A stretch of 64,000 bases of DNA from Ailanthus altissimus (GCA_946807835.1 OX327699.1:6813001-6877000), one strand, 5' to 3'. Counted from the stretch's first letter, positions 50,125 through 63,325 are shown. A program made the numbers and translations. The notes: generated by a model from the sequence alone, not told the origin.

Positions 50125-52412
50125 TATGAGTGATTTTAAACTTAGGGTGCATGCATGTGAGTTTGTGTCTATTATTCAAATATAATATATGTATCATATA
50201 CATACATGTGCAGCGGAATATAAATTTCTCAATGATAAACACAAATGAACTTTTACATATTATCTTATAAATGTAAAATACATCAAAATTGAGAAATAAT
50301 ACCTTGTTAAGCCTTTGGTATTTGGTCGAACCGGAGTACCCGCCTTGAAGCAACCCATTCACAATTCTAATTCCTCAACACGGTGGGCTTGAGGAAGTTA
50401 GAATAACAGCTTTTCCAACAAAGGATTCAACTCTTGAATCTTTATTTCTACCTTGTAGTATGAGTGACCAAAATGGAAGAGGATAAATAGAGAGAATGTG
50501 TTTTTGTGCTCTCAACACTTGAGAGAATTTTCTAACACTTAGCAAAATTCACTTCTCTCTCTCCTTAAGTGTCATGACCGAATTTTTCCTTAATCAATTG
50601 AGTAGCATATTGATATTTTATTTGTTTATTATTTTCTTTTATTTTCTCACCTAATGGCATCCATTATCTAGGTTAATGTTTTTCATTAGTGTTTTGTTTA
50701 TTATTATTTACAATAAACCAAATGAAAATAAAATAAAATAAAAAATCATTTAAATAAACTTGGCCTAAATTTAGGCCAAATGAGAAAACACTTTCTTATT
50801 ATTAAGAAATATCTTAAGGCTTACCATTAACAAGTGCCAACCCATTTATTCTTATCATATCATTTAATTAATATTAAACAAATGATTTAATCATATCAAA
50901 TCATGGTAGAAACACATGCCAATTTAAATTAAAAAATGAATTGTTTGATTTTAATTTAAATAATAATATCATATATTACTATTATTATTTTATTCAATAA
51001 ATATTTTAATGAATAAAATAATGATATTATTTGTCTAACAAATAAGGTCATTTTGATAATTTCTAAATTAAACAATAATTGGCCCACAATGTGCCATGTG
51101 TTAATATCCCATTGGTGTACAACTAATTGTTAACTAATTGATGTATTTAACTCTTAAGTCTTGGTACGTGCACGATCGGAGGGAGACCGAAGTAAATGTC
51201 CGGTCTGCTGGAATTTTCTAGATTGGGCTATTCAATCCAGTACGTTACCCTAGTGCACAACAAGTATACTTCATATTGCGAGACTCTCTAGGTCCACTCC
51301 TAATTTGTCAAATAGAATTATTCTGTGAGTCTGAGATCGATACCCCACGCATACGTTACAGATATTATAAATCAGTCCAGAGACCATGCAAGTTGAGGTC
51401 ATAGCATATACATATAATTCTTCCACCATTTATATCCTGGAAGAGCAGAAATATAGATCACTACCGTCAAAGCCTTATGTGCTCATTCGTGAACTTATCT
51501 CCAGACACGTATCTTAATGAACAATATATGCAAACATTTTTACAATATTGTTTAACCCTGTAGGAAATTATTTTTCTGGGTTTGTTGCTTATGAGCATAA
51601 GATTTTCTAAGATACAATCTATGAGCATCTGGATATATAACTTATCCATATGAGCTAATAGATCCCATATCTGTACACACCAGACTCTATAAGCATCGGA
51701 CCATATCTAGCGACACCTAGCGATCACACCATGAAAGGTCTGTGACATGTGTGGAACCAAAGTATGATTGATCACTTACAAGCCCACTGTGGCACTCAAG
51801 TCAAAGGACCACGTATACTACTCAACTCGAGAAGATTTTCTATTGATGGCTTCATGAGATGTCTATTAGGGTTCTCGTTGAGTCTGATCAGTATTCAATC
51901 CTTACTAAACATCTGCATGCTATACGAACTTTCAATAAACCCATGGTTAGCTAAGAACAACCATCTAGATGATTTAGGTATAATATACATTGGTCTATGT
52001 AAAACGAATCCACCGACAGACCTGCATCGGTGAATTGAGACTAGCAATATATAATTTGAGAATAGACTTGCATAATAACATTTCTTAGCACCTATTACAA
52101 CTCTTGCAACTATAGTATTCTCAGGTCTTTGTACAATCACAGACAAGATTCTAACTATTTGACTTCACTGATTAATATAACATACTAACGATTTAGCATT
52201 TATAGTTTTCAATGATGTTAACTCTTGGCATTGATCTAAACTTCTTTAGACCAAATCTGAACTCTTTCAAATCATATAATGTCTGTAGCGTCACAAGCAT
52301 TAAACCATTTAATAATAGTAATTAGCGATTCAACAAAAAATGAACTGTATAAATATTATAAAATAAAATATTCATACAATAATGGAATGGCACGTGAGTA
52401 CAAATCCCAACA
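50125..52412 (-). mobile_element. Solo Copia LTR inserted in the tandem array
   Basis: About 2.29 kb of the same LTR family, in minus orientation, with no internal region. On the plus strand it starts near TATGAGTGATTTTAAACTTA and ends CAAATCCCAACA at 52412. Array units occur on both sides, which fixes the limits to within a few bases. GTATT (50120-50124) and ATATT (52413-52417) are a possible decayed target duplication. The leader resembles 29760-29900 (CACGGTGGGCTTGAGG against CCGGTGGGATTGTGAAG). Confidence 0.8.
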
Positions 52413-54310
52413 ATATTCAATTGTCTTTTAATTATGTGTTACAACATACTCAATTATCTTCTAATTATGAGTATGCAACATAATTAGCTGTCTTTCAATT
52501 GTGCAACTTTATTTAGTTGGTTTTTAATCGTGTAGCGAGTTGTGCTACAATATAACTTACAATTTTATTTTTTTCTTTTAATCTACAAAACTTTATTGTC
52601 ACGATATGATTGTAAAGAGAATGGCTTACATCTTGTGCAAATAAAATTTTCTAATAACATTATATTTGGAAATTTGCGTAATAGGTATTTTGTGAGATGT
52701 TGATAACTTGCAACTTTTAAGGTTTAACAACTTACGAGATTTGACTATTTGTGAGATTTGACAATTCACGTACTTTAGCAACTCGTGTATTTTTCAACTT
52801 ACGTACATCTTTTCACTTTTTTAGAAATCGTGTATTCAAGATTTGCACGATCTGTAATTTGCACTTTTATTTATTAAGTGAAGTTATCTTTATTTTCTAA
52901 TAATGATTTCTTTACTCATACTATTGCCAAATCAATTTACGCAAGCAATCTGTGACTTTTTTTTTCTCTTTTTTAAAAATGAGTGCGAGACATGCTCGGT
53001 TATCTTTTGACTATGATCTTGGTTGTCTTTTAACTATGATAGTGCAACATACTCATACTTTTTTTAATTATGAGAGTCTGACATACTCAGTTATTTTTTT
53101 AATTATAATAATATGGCATACTTAGTTGTCTTTTGATTGTTCAATGAGTTACATTGTAATATAAGTTACAATTCTATTGTTTTACTTCTTTAGCTATAGG
53201 AATTTATAGTCAAGATGTGATTGTAAAGAGAATAGCTTACATCTTATGCAGCTAATAACTTTTATTTGAAAGCTTTGCATAGATGTGCACTTTATGAGAT
53301 TTTGATAACTCGCTCAGTTTGCCAACTTACTTATTTTAACAATCTCGCATATTTTGGTAACTCGCGTGCTTTGACAACTCGCAAGATTTATTAACTCATG
53401 TGTGTCTTTTTGTTTTTCTTTGCCTCTTATGATTTTTTTTCTCTTCTTCAAACCCCTAAGACCAGTTGTAATTGCTATTTGACAAAGTTTTGTATCTTAT
53501 TTGATGCAAATGGTGATGCAAAAATCTCTGAGTTATAAGTATGCGACATGACTAGTTTTTTTATTTATATTTAGATATATAACATAATTTGTCTTTTTTT
53601 TATTATATATATGTGATATAATTAGTCATCTTTTAACTATGAATGTGAGACATGATTAGTTGTCTTTATAAATATGAAATGTACGATATAATTAGTCTTT
53701 TTTTAATCAGGTAACTTGTTTAGTTGTCTTTCAATCGTGCAACTTATTTAAGTCATCTTTTAATCGTGCGACTTATTTGGTTGTCTTTTAATTCTAATCT
53801 TATGACACGATTGGTCATCTTTTCATCATGAGTGTGGACATAAGTTTTCAATTTTTAGCTTTGAAAGTGTGACATAATTAGTTGTCTTCTGATTATGAAT
53901 GTGTGACTTAATGGTCTTATGATTATTAGAGTGCAACATACTCAATCATCTTTCAATCATGAGGGTACAACATACTCAATCATCTTTTAATCATGAGGGT
54001 ACAACATACTCAATCATCTTTCAATCATACGACTTATTTAATCGTCTTTTGGTTGTGCTACTTATTTAGTCGTCTTTATAATCATACAACGAGTTATGCT
54101 GGAATATAACTTGCAGTTTACTGCTTGCTTTTAATTTCAAGACTTTTTATTGTTATGATATATTTATAAATAAAAGGGTTTATATCTTATGTAAAATAAT
54201 TTGCTAATAACCTTTTAGTTGAAAGCTTGCATAAACAAGTACCTTGCAAGACTTTGATAATTCCCAACTCACAAAATTTGACAACTTGCAGGATTTAGCC
54301 TCATGATATG
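52413..54310. repeat. Degenerate tandem array with higher-order units, right segment
   Basis: This continues the GACATA.TTAGTTGTCTTTT pattern of 49680-50124. It also contains a second module at about 52540-52660, 53145-53260 and 54080-54215, sharing AATATAACTTACA and GATTGTAAAGAGAATGGCTT-like words. Each copy is followed by a third module of AACTCGC/GACAACTCGC words (52700-52800, 53305-53400, 54240-54300). The three-part unit recurs at intervals of about 0.61 and 0.94 kb. No protein is encoded. Confidence 0.7.
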
Positions 54311-54469
54311 CTATCGTTTTTTGTGAGGCTTTCATAATTTGGTCCAGTCGTTAATAGTAAGAATCTATAGTTGATTAAGAATTTCATATACTATTTTCTC
54401 AAAGTTGTTTTAAGAGAAAACTCGCACTTGAGGTTAAAACTACTTTTCTGAGAGCTTCGAGCATTCTAT

Positions 54470-55560
54470 CCACAATGGTATCTCTATTATTTCTATCAAA
54501 GTCTTCTATGCAACTACTGTTTTTATTAAGCCTGCCATGTATACACACATTGTATTTATTGGTGGAAGAGTTGTGATCTCTATTTTTCTAGAGGCAATGT
54601 TAGAAGTAGAGACAACTTGTCGCTCATTCAGCGACTTCCTGATAAAGGAGATACATCATTCTTGAGGATGTACTTGACCAGAATATCTCTGTGTACCAAG
54701 TTTTCAACTTGCTTCCTTAATGTTCAACATTCGTTGGTATTATGTTCACAATCATTATGGTATAGGCAGTTTTTGGCTCTTATTTTACTAATCAACTAGA
54801 ATCCTTACGGGTGGAGGATTACGAAAGAGTCCTCTATACTTGTTGTCCATTCATATCTTCTTCGTGAATGTATTGAGCAGTAACCCAGGTGTTTGAGAAG
54901 TATTGAATCTTGATTTCTTCCCATTACTTCTTAGGGGGCAAGGGGACTGTGTCTTCTTCGATAATCTATTTAGGTGTTGGCTTGTTCTTTAATTTTAAAG
55001 GGCATAGATTGGGTGATTATTTTTATGGATACTCTAACAACTTCTGCTTGGTCGACCTTTTTCCAAGTGAATAAAAGATTCTACGTGAAAAAAAATACTT
55101 ATCTATGCTCCTAAAAGGTTGTTGTAGAAGATCTTCATAGCTATGAGTGTCAGGTAGTAGACCTTTGAAGAATACAATTAGAGACGAAGCATCATCAGGG
55201 TGATTAATTAGCATGTACATCTCTTTAAAATACTTCACATAGTTCTTTTGTGTTTCTTTGGGTTTTTGTTGTAGAGTAGCCAAATAGAATATATTGATTT
55301 GTTACTGGTGAGTTGTCTAGAAGTGGTTGACAAATAAATCATAGAGATTGCTAAAGGAATTGATCTATTTTGGTGAAACGTTATGTCTTATTAGGTAAGA
55401 CTTGCCATCAAAGGTTCTGAAGTAGAGCATGTGAAAGTTTGGTGACTTCTTTCGACTTTTAATTTCCTATATAAAAGGAGGCTCCTGCAGCTTTGAGGCA
55501 GTAAAGGAGTGAGGAGCACCAGAGGTATGAAGTTGATGGCTTTGTATTCACTCGTCAAAT
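54470..55560 (-). pseudogene. Ty3/gypsy Gag protein fragment
   Basis: Read leftward from 55560: PHSFTASKLQEPPFI, NFHMLYFRTFDGKSYLIRH, then MATLQQKPKETQKNYVKYFK (55283), EMYMLINHPDDASSLIVFFK, GLLPDTHSYEDLLQQPF, and downstream NCLYHNDCEHNTNEC...LRKQVENLVHRDILVKYI (about 54790-54680). This is the usual order of plant Ty3/gypsy Gag: a '.P.f..P....DGksDP..H' lead, the 'Q.p.Et...Y..rF' Retrotrans_gag helix region, then the 'yC.fH...GHnT.eC..Lk..ie.Li..g.l' zinc-like segment. In-frame stops and the absence of pol and LTRs next to it make it an isolated fragment. Confidence 0.75.
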
Positions 55561-55619
55561 ATCTTTTTCACACGAGCTGTTAATGCTTCCTCTAGTAAAC
55601 AAACTATGAGAGATAATTT

Positions 55620-58600
55620 TATGAGAAATAATGCTTATGTGACATTCTAATATTGTATGAATATTAATTGTTTAATATTTATACAATAAATATTTCGAAT
55701 AAAACCGTTAATATTATATATATAGTAAGATGCTTAAACTATTTCAGACATTGTATGATCTGAAGGAATTCAAATCTGGTCCAAATGAGTTTAGACTAGG
55801 GCTAAAAGTTAGCAATGCTGAGAGTTATAAATGCTAAAAGTTAGCACTACTAAGAGTTAACAATGCTAAGAGTTAGCAGATTATAAAGGTCAGCAAAATC
55901 TAAAGAGTTATAGCCTAGTCTGAAATAGGACAAAGACTTTGGGATATATTAACAATGACATAGTTGCAAAGAGTTACAAATAATGATAAGAAATGTCATT
56001 GTACAAGTATATTCTCAAACTTTATGTTTCTGATCTATCTTCACTAATGCGGATTTGTCGGTGAAGACCTTATTATATATATATATTTAATGTATTTATA
56101 TATTTTGTGGTCCAGATGGTTAGTTTTAGCAGACCAAGAGCTTAGTGAAAGCTCGTATAGGCATATAGGTATTCAGTGAAGAGTGGATACTGAACAGACT
56201 CAATGAAGACCTCTAATAGACATCCTATAAAGTCGTCAATAAAAGGTATTTTTAAGTTGAGTAGTATTTTTGATCCTTTGACTTGAGCACCATGGTGGGC
56301 TTGTAGGTGATCCACCATACTTAGGTTGCACACATGTCAAAGACCTTTCATGGTTTGACGACTGGGTGTCGCTAGGTATGGTCTGATGTGTAGAGAATCT
56401 ACTGTGTCTATGTGTATGCATGTGGTAGTGTGTTAATTAAAAATACGCATCTAATACATATTTTAATGTAGCGAAATTTAAAACATAAAATTAACACACT
56501 AATTATATATTAATCAAATTAATATATAAATGATAAAATTGAGAAATTACCAACACGTGTAACGTTTTACACGTTTTATCCCAGAGTTCGCCTAGAGGTG
56601 TTTTCGTTGTCAGTTTTAGTTATCAACTTTAATGAGCTTGATAATATAGAATAGCAGCTCGAATACTCAACATAGGATTAACTCTTAATCCAAATGTCCG
56701 ATTCAAGAGCTTGCTCTTGTCTTTCTCACTGTGAAAGAGAAATGAAATAGAAGCAACAATTGCTTCTTTTAAGAGAGAGAGCATGAAACGAAAATGAGGA
56801 ACACGAAATAGAAGCAACATTTTACTTCTGTTTTTCCCTGAGAGCCAAAACTGAAATGCTAAGGAAAATAACCCTTTTTTTTTAACTTTTTCCTTTTTCC
56901 TTTTCTTTCGTTTCAATTCATTTCCCTCTCACCTTTCCGTTTCATTTGTTCACACATATATATCTTTTAACAATTAAAAATATTATTACAATATAATATA
57001 AATAAAACAAGCTTTATTGGCAAAAATAAATAATAAACAAAGAAAATAATAATATTATATATATAATGCATGACAACTATCATGCATTATATATATTATA
57101 TTATTATAAATAAAATATTATATAATAATATATAATATTAAAAATATTTAATTATTTAATATTTAAATAATTAAAGTATAAAATTATCATATTACTTTTC
57201 ATAAATAGTTACCAAGTATACCCTTTAGCAGGTTCTATCAAATCTTACACTTGGGTAAACTCAATCGAGGGCCCACAATGTATCACGTGTCACTTTACAA
57301 TTAGTGAATAACAATTATTAATTAATTATTGTATTTAACACTTAAATACACATATGTACGTATTCTCGTGGTTACGTTGGATATTATCGGATTAAACAAT
57401 TTAATCCAATACTCTACCCCAGTGCACAACGAGTACACTCCATATCGCGGGACTCCCTAGGTCCACGTCCGATTTATCAAATGAAACTATTCCATAAGTC
57501 TGTGAGTCATGCCCCCCACACGTCATGAATATACAAATCGACGCATTGAACCATACAAGTTAAGGTTACAACGCATATGTATAGTCCTTCCATCATATAT
57601 ATCTTGGATGTGCGGGGACATAGATCCACACCGTCAAATCCCCATATGCTCATCCATAACCTATTTTCAGGTTAACTGCTTACGGTCATAAGACTTTTCT
57701 AAGATACTATTTTGGAGCCTTTAGATATATCACTCTCTATGAGAGCTGATGGATCTCATATCTGCACATACCGGACTCCATGAGCATCGGACTATACCTA
57801 GTGACACCCAGCGGTCAGACCATAAAAGGTCTCTGACATGCGTGGAACCAAAGTATGGTGGATCACTCACAAGCCCACCATGGTGCTTAGGTCAGAGGAC
57901 TACGTATACTACTTAACTCGAGAGGACTTTCCATTGATGGTAACATAGGATGTCTATTGTGGTCCTCATGAGTCTGTTCAGTACTCAATCCTTACTGAAT
58001 ACTTGTATGCCTATACAATCTCTAAGATCTTGGTCAACTAGGAACAACCAACTGTACCCTACAGATATAGACATACACTGATCTATATAAATTAATAGGA
58101 TCTATTAACAGACTTGCGTTAGTAGAAATAGATCATGAACTATGTATTTGAGAACATGCTTGCATAATGACATATCCTAGCAACCTATTGCAACTATATC
58201 ATTATTAGCACATTCTGAGGTCTTTGTCCCGTTACAAACGATGCTCCAACTCTTGGAATATTTGCTAACTCTTAGCACCGGTCTAAACTTGTTTAGATCA
58301 TATCCGAACTCTTTCAGATAAAACAAAGTCTGTAGTGTAACAAGCATAAAATCATATAATTAAAAGGTAATTAGCGATATAACAAAATATACTCTGTATA
58401 AATATCAAATATTCATACAAAACTGGGATGACACGTAGGCACAACCCTAACATGATGCTCATAAAGTTCGATGTGTAGATATAGAATCCGTCAGCTCATA
58501 TGGGTGAGTTGTATATCTTGATGCTCCAAGATTTTAATTTAATAAGTCTTATGACAGCAAGCATAAAACCCAAGAAAGAGTTTTTTCGTGGATAAATAAT

Positions 58601-59847
58601 ATTGTAAAAGTGTTTGAGAATATTGTTTATAGAAATACGAATTTGGAGATAAGTTCACAGTTAAGCATATGGAGACTTGACGGTTATGATCTATGTCTTT
58701 GCTCTTATAGGATATATATAATTGAAGGATTATACATATATGTATTAACCTCAACTTGCATGGTTCAACACATTATTTTGTGATTTTTGTAATGTGTGTA
58801 TAAGGCATTGCTTACGGACTTAATAAAGAGTTCTATAAGATAAACAAGTGTGAACCTATAGAGGCTCACAATTTGAATTATATTCATTGAGCATTTGAGT
58901 AGCACACCAGATTAAATGGTTCGATATAGGAATATTTCGAAAAGCAAAAAAATATTTCAAGGTCTCTCAGAAAATGGACAGGCTTAAGTGTTAAGCACAA
59001 GAGTTGATAAGTGGCAAGTGATGATTGGTCATCACATTGCCACTTCTTGCCACCACTTGCTTGTTATTTGTTAAAGAATGGCATAATGACGCTTTTATAT
59101 GTTGAGAATTGGTAAAGCAATTGTTATTTTTTATTAAACAAAGGACATTTGTCCTTGTAAGTAATATTGTTGGCCAAATGTTATTAAAAGGAATGGCCAC
59201 TATTTTATATTTTAAGGACATGTGTTCTTAAGGTGTAAAATGTGAAGATTTGTAAGTTAAAATTTTTTTTAGAGTGGCATTTGATGATTTGGCCATTACC
59301 TAAAGCTTTGCCACCATTTCATACTTAAAGGACATATGTCATTTGCAAGCAAGAGGTGTTAAAGAATTATAGATTGTTTGCAATTCAAATACCTCATATT
59401 TAATGCATTTAAAATAAATGTTTAAAAGTGGCAAATGGGTGATATTCGAGTATATAATGAAATTGGTCATAATTGTTTGTGAGCATGACTAAAAGTTAGT
59501 TAAAAAAAAACATGGCCAAGAGACATAAGAAGCAAAGAATTGCTTTAGTAAAATTCAAGCCGAAATTTAATGTAACTATTTTAGCTCTGCAATCCCACCA
59601 GATGATGTGGATTAGAATTGTTCGCGAGATCACTTCAATGTGAACTTTGGTAATAAATATCTCAAATTATCTTTAAGGGTAATTTTTAATCTCATTTGTG
59701 TAATGAGACTTAAATTCAGTATGTGTATATTTCAATAAGAAATTAGATTTCTTTTTTTTTTATGCATTAAATTGTATTTGAGACATGTAATTATTAAATA
59801 AAAAATTATAATATGCACACTTGCACCTCAAGCAGAGCACACATACA
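55620..59847 (+). mobile_element. Solo Copia LTR, plus orientation, split by a nested LTR
   Basis: The outer LTR starts TATGAGAAATAATGCTTATG (ancestral TGTTGGGATTTGTGCTTATG) and ends ...CACATACA. It is flanked by AATTT at 55615-55619 and 59848-59852. Without the nested insertion it is about 2.16 kb, the family length. Family landmarks run in plus orientation: GTATGGTCTGATG up to 56388 continues at 58458 with CTCATAAAGTTCGATGTG, and GTGTGAACCTATAGAGGCTC is near 58850. The AT-only target duplication is modest evidence; the continuity across the nested element is strong. Confidence 0.75.
56389..58452 (-). mobile_element. Solo Copia LTR nested in another LTR of the same family
   Basis: 2064 bp, plus-strand TGTAGAGAATC...ACCCTAACA (TG...CA). 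It is flanked by TGATG at 56384-56388 and 58453-58457. It is oppositely oriented to its host LTR and has no internal sequence. An open frame at 56916-56629 on the minus strand begins with a lysine-rich run and is not a recognised protein. Confidence 0.9.
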
Positions 59848-59852
59848 AATTT

Positions 59853-61151
59853 AATAGTCGTTGTAATAGAAATAATTGGTGTAATAGCAGCTTAGAGAAC
59901 TTGTGGTGATGTATTACACACTAGTGATTTTTTAGAGAAGTGCATTTAGGGTTATTGTATTGCCTGCAAGTTTGAAATTGGATGTCATGCTAGTTGAACT
60001 ATTTGTGGTAGTATCACCAGAGGTGGTGTATATTGTTATAAAGTCGAGTCATTATTATGCAGGATGTAAACACTTTCGGGAGACTTACAATGTTGCATTA
60101 GTTAGACTTGCAGCTCCTTGTTCTATTTTAGATCTTCTTATAGGTAGTTTTGATGCTATGTAAAGGCCTTAGAGAATTACTCAATTTGTAGAGCTTGTGC
60201 GTCAAGTTTCTGCTGTTGAGACCCAGTCAACGACTTGTGGTGAAATTGCTTGTTGTATTATGTCAGGGGGTGCTATAACTTGCTGATTGTAAGTGTCTTA
60301 TAGGTTCTCAAGGCTCATGTTGTTGGAATGAGATTTTGCTGATTTTAGAAGAAGTGCAAGTTTGACGTTTGTCCAACATCTTGTGCATAAATATTCAAAG
60401 AATTGAAAAGATGTGATAAATGAACTGAGATGTTAACACAACCTTAATTAAGATGAATGTGCGATGTAATTAATCATCTTTAATTAAAAGTATGTGCGTG
60501 CTTAGTAGTCATATAAGTATGAATGTGAAACATTATTAGTCGCCTTTTAATTATGAATGTGCAATATAATTAGTTATCTTTTGATTTTTAGTCTTGACAT
60601 TAGTTTTGAACATTATACTTGTCTTAAACGAAGATATCAAGGCTTTTTTATTCATATGATTTTAAACTAATTATATCGATGAATTTTATCCTACATGTAT
60701 GTGGAAATGAATAATGAAAGTATTGATATGCTATTTTTACATGAGTACATTTAATAAGCAAATCATTACAATTGAATTAAAAATTTCTTTTGTAAGCAAA
60801 CTAATAAGGTACTCATATCACCATAAATCCATCATAGATCATCGTGCATCATAGGCTAGTGTGCACTGTAGATCAGCATCATCGTGATTGATTGAAACCA
60901 GAGCTATAATCATCTAAACTCAATGTAAATTGTTATTAAAAAATAATTAAATTATAAATGAGTTGAGGGATAACGTAAAAGGAATAATTGACATGATTAT
61001 ATAAGTATAGTGTAAATATAATTATATATAAAAATATTCATATATAATCATAATTTAATGCTTTATGTGAAAAATATTATCAAGTATAAAAAAAATAATG
61101 TGATGAACTCACCATAATAATACCATGACCAATTTGTGGTGATCACATATT
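59853..61151. other. Unassigned DNA with array remnants and a short coding-like stretch
   Basis: At 59960-60290 a plus-strand frame (MPASLKLDVMLVELFVVVS, YYAGCKHFRETYNVALVRLA, then after stops RITQFVELVRQVSAVETQST) looks protein-like but unrecognised. At 60440-60600, words such as GCAATATAATTAGTTATCTT repeat the pattern of the array at 49680-54310. ATCATCG/ATCATAG words cluster near 60830-60890. Confidence 0.4.
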
Positions 61152-61180
61152 GATTGTGTTAGAATTTGTGCTTACGTACC

Positions 61181-61398
61181 ATCCATTTATGTATGAATAT
61201 TTGTTTAATATTTAGACTAGTTTTATCATTTTATTAAATTGCTAATTATATTTTATATATGATAAGATGCTTGTAACGTCCCTTTATATTTTACATGTCA
61301 TCCATTTATGTATGAATATTTGCCTAATATTTATATTAGCTTTATTATTTTATTAAATTATTAATTATATTTTATATATGGTAAGATGCTTGTAACAT
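61181..61398. repeat. 119-bp tandem duplication inside an LTR
   Basis: ATCCATTTATGTATGAATAT starts at 61181 and again at 61300. Both copies run on through TAATTATATTTTATATATG.TAAGATGCTTGTAAC. Other LTRs of the family carry this segment once. Confidence 0.85.
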
Positions 61399-61967
61399 TT
61401 CAAACATTGTACGATCTGAAAGAGTTTAGATTTGGTCTAAATAAGTTTAGATCAGTGTTAAGAATTAGCAACGCTGAGAGTTATAAATACTAAAAGTTGG
61501 CACTGATAAGAGTTATCAGGTTATAAGAGTCAGCGATATCTAAAGAGTTAGAGCCTTGTCTGAAATGGGGCAAAGACCTCAGAATATATTAGTAATGACG
61601 TAGTTGCAAAGAGTTACAAATAGTACTAGAAAATATCATTATGCAAATATGTTCTCAAAAATTATGTTCCTGATCGATCTTCACTGATGCTGGTCTATCA
61701 GTGAATACCATAATAAATATATAGATCGGTATATGTCTATATCTAAATAGTCCAGATGATTAGTCTTAGTAAATCATGAGTTTAGCGGAAGCTCGTATAG
61801 AGATACAGGTATTCAGCAAGGACTGAATATTGAACAGACTCACAAAGATCTCCAATAGACATCCCATAAAACCGTCAATAGAAAGTCTTGCGAGTTGTGT
61901 AGTATTCGTGATCCTTTGACCTGAGTGCCATGGTGGACTTGTGAGTGATCCACCATACTTTGGTTTC

Positions 61968-63325
61968 TGATAAGGCGTAATTGTATAAACTATTTTATCT
62001 TCCTAACTTGATATTTGTTCAATTTATCTCAATAATTGAGCTATTTATGCATATTAATGTTATTTTATAGGTTGAAGCATTATCGGAGCAAAAATACCGG
62101 AAAACGGACGCAAATGGGAGCATTAGAGATAAAAATATGAATTGAGGCACTGTTGCTACAGTGGCACTGTGTTGCTACAGTGGCACTGTTTGCTACAGTG
62201 CAGCGCCGCGGCGCCGATTGCAGAAAGTGAGCGCCGCAGCGCCAAATCGCAGCGCCGCGGCGCCGGGACCTGGACAACAAATTGTGACAGGTTTCTGAAA
62301 ATCAGAAAACCCAAAAGCAACCCAAAATGCGCCCTAATTCCGTGCTCTTACCTATTTATTTGCTCAAAACTTACATTTTGAGGGGGGACTCCAGCTGGGA
62401 CAGCAGCTGGAAACACAAAGAAACACCTAACTTCTAAGTTTGAAGAAATCAAAGAGGAGGGAAGCAAGCTTCAACAACAAAGGCATTTGACAGGGATGTC
62501 TTCTTTGCTTTGATTCTTTACTTGTTGTAAGATGTTTAGTTTACATGTATTGATGGAATTAGCTTCAAGATTGTGTAGTTTAATGATGAGCTAATTTCGT
62601 TCATCTAGGATTACATCCTTGAACCCATTATGTGATTGATTTTAGTTCTCTCTTTTATGGTATTAATTCAGCTTTTGATATATTTATTGTGCTTGTGCTT
62701 AATGCTATTTGATTACTTGGCCAGTGGTTAAATTGATCTAGAAATGCTTAAATAAACTTGACAAAGGCATTTAGGTATTTAGTCTTAAGCATATTGATGC
62801 ATGATCATAGTGTAGTACACTTGAGTTTCATATGAGATAGACATATACTCATAAGGCATGTATGGCTCATAAAACTTGTGCTTAATGAATTTTGTTCAAT
62901 TTATTTATCATAGACATATAGATATTTGATTGGATGGAATAGATTCACTTGACCTGCAAAAGAGGCTTGTGATGTGTTGAGTGTTTTGGTCAATATATCA
63001 AGTTGAGAACCAATAAACATCAAAGAGATTCTGCTGAATTTATTTGCATAATAGGGGATAGTTTGTAATCCTAGGATTTCTCATATTGAATATAATTTGT
63101 TGGTAATTTAGTTTATCATTTAGCATAATTAAGTTGTTCTTTTACTTGAGTAGTTTAATCTTATACATTAAATCATTTTCTGGATAATAGTAGAAAGACA
63201 CCATTTCAGTACTTAAACTAGAAAAGATAAATCATTATCTGTGGGATCGACACTTTTCTCATCATATATTACTTGTTGCGACAACGTGCACTTGCGCTAA
63301 TTTGTGTTATAGAAAACACACAACA
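61968..63325 (+). mobile_element. Ty3/gypsy-type solo LTR nested in the Copia LTR
   Basis: 1358 bp, TGATAAGGCGTAATTG...ACACACAACA. It is flanked by GTTTC (61963-61967) and ATTTC (63326-63330), a 4/5 match. The host Copia-LTR text resumes exactly beyond it. Its terminal words (GGGATCGACAC, TTACTTGTTGCGACAACGTG, CACTTGCGC) parallel those of the LTR at 2211-3748. No internal region is attached. Confidence 0.75.
62150..62272. repeat. GC-rich palindromic and tandem block inside the Ty3-type LTR
   Basis: GTTGCTACAGTGGCACTGT-like units occur about three times (62150-62205). They are followed by GCGCCGCGGCGCC twice (about 62202 and 62252) with GCGCCGCAGCGCC between (about 62231). The surrounding DNA is strongly AT-rich. 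The open frames crossing the block on both strands are by-products of its composition. Confidence 0.85.

Noticed and set aside
49680..54310. CRISPR-like direct repeats
   Set aside because: Units are degenerate, of variable length and without unique equal-length spacers, in a plant nuclear context.
56629..56916. Lysine-rich 95-codon frame as a gene
   Set aside because: It is inside a solo LTR, starts in a low-complexity purine run and has no domain.
62080..62381. Two overlapping frames rich in Arg, Ala and Cys
   Set aside because: They arise from the GC-rich palindromic block of the Ty3-type LTR and no domain is present.
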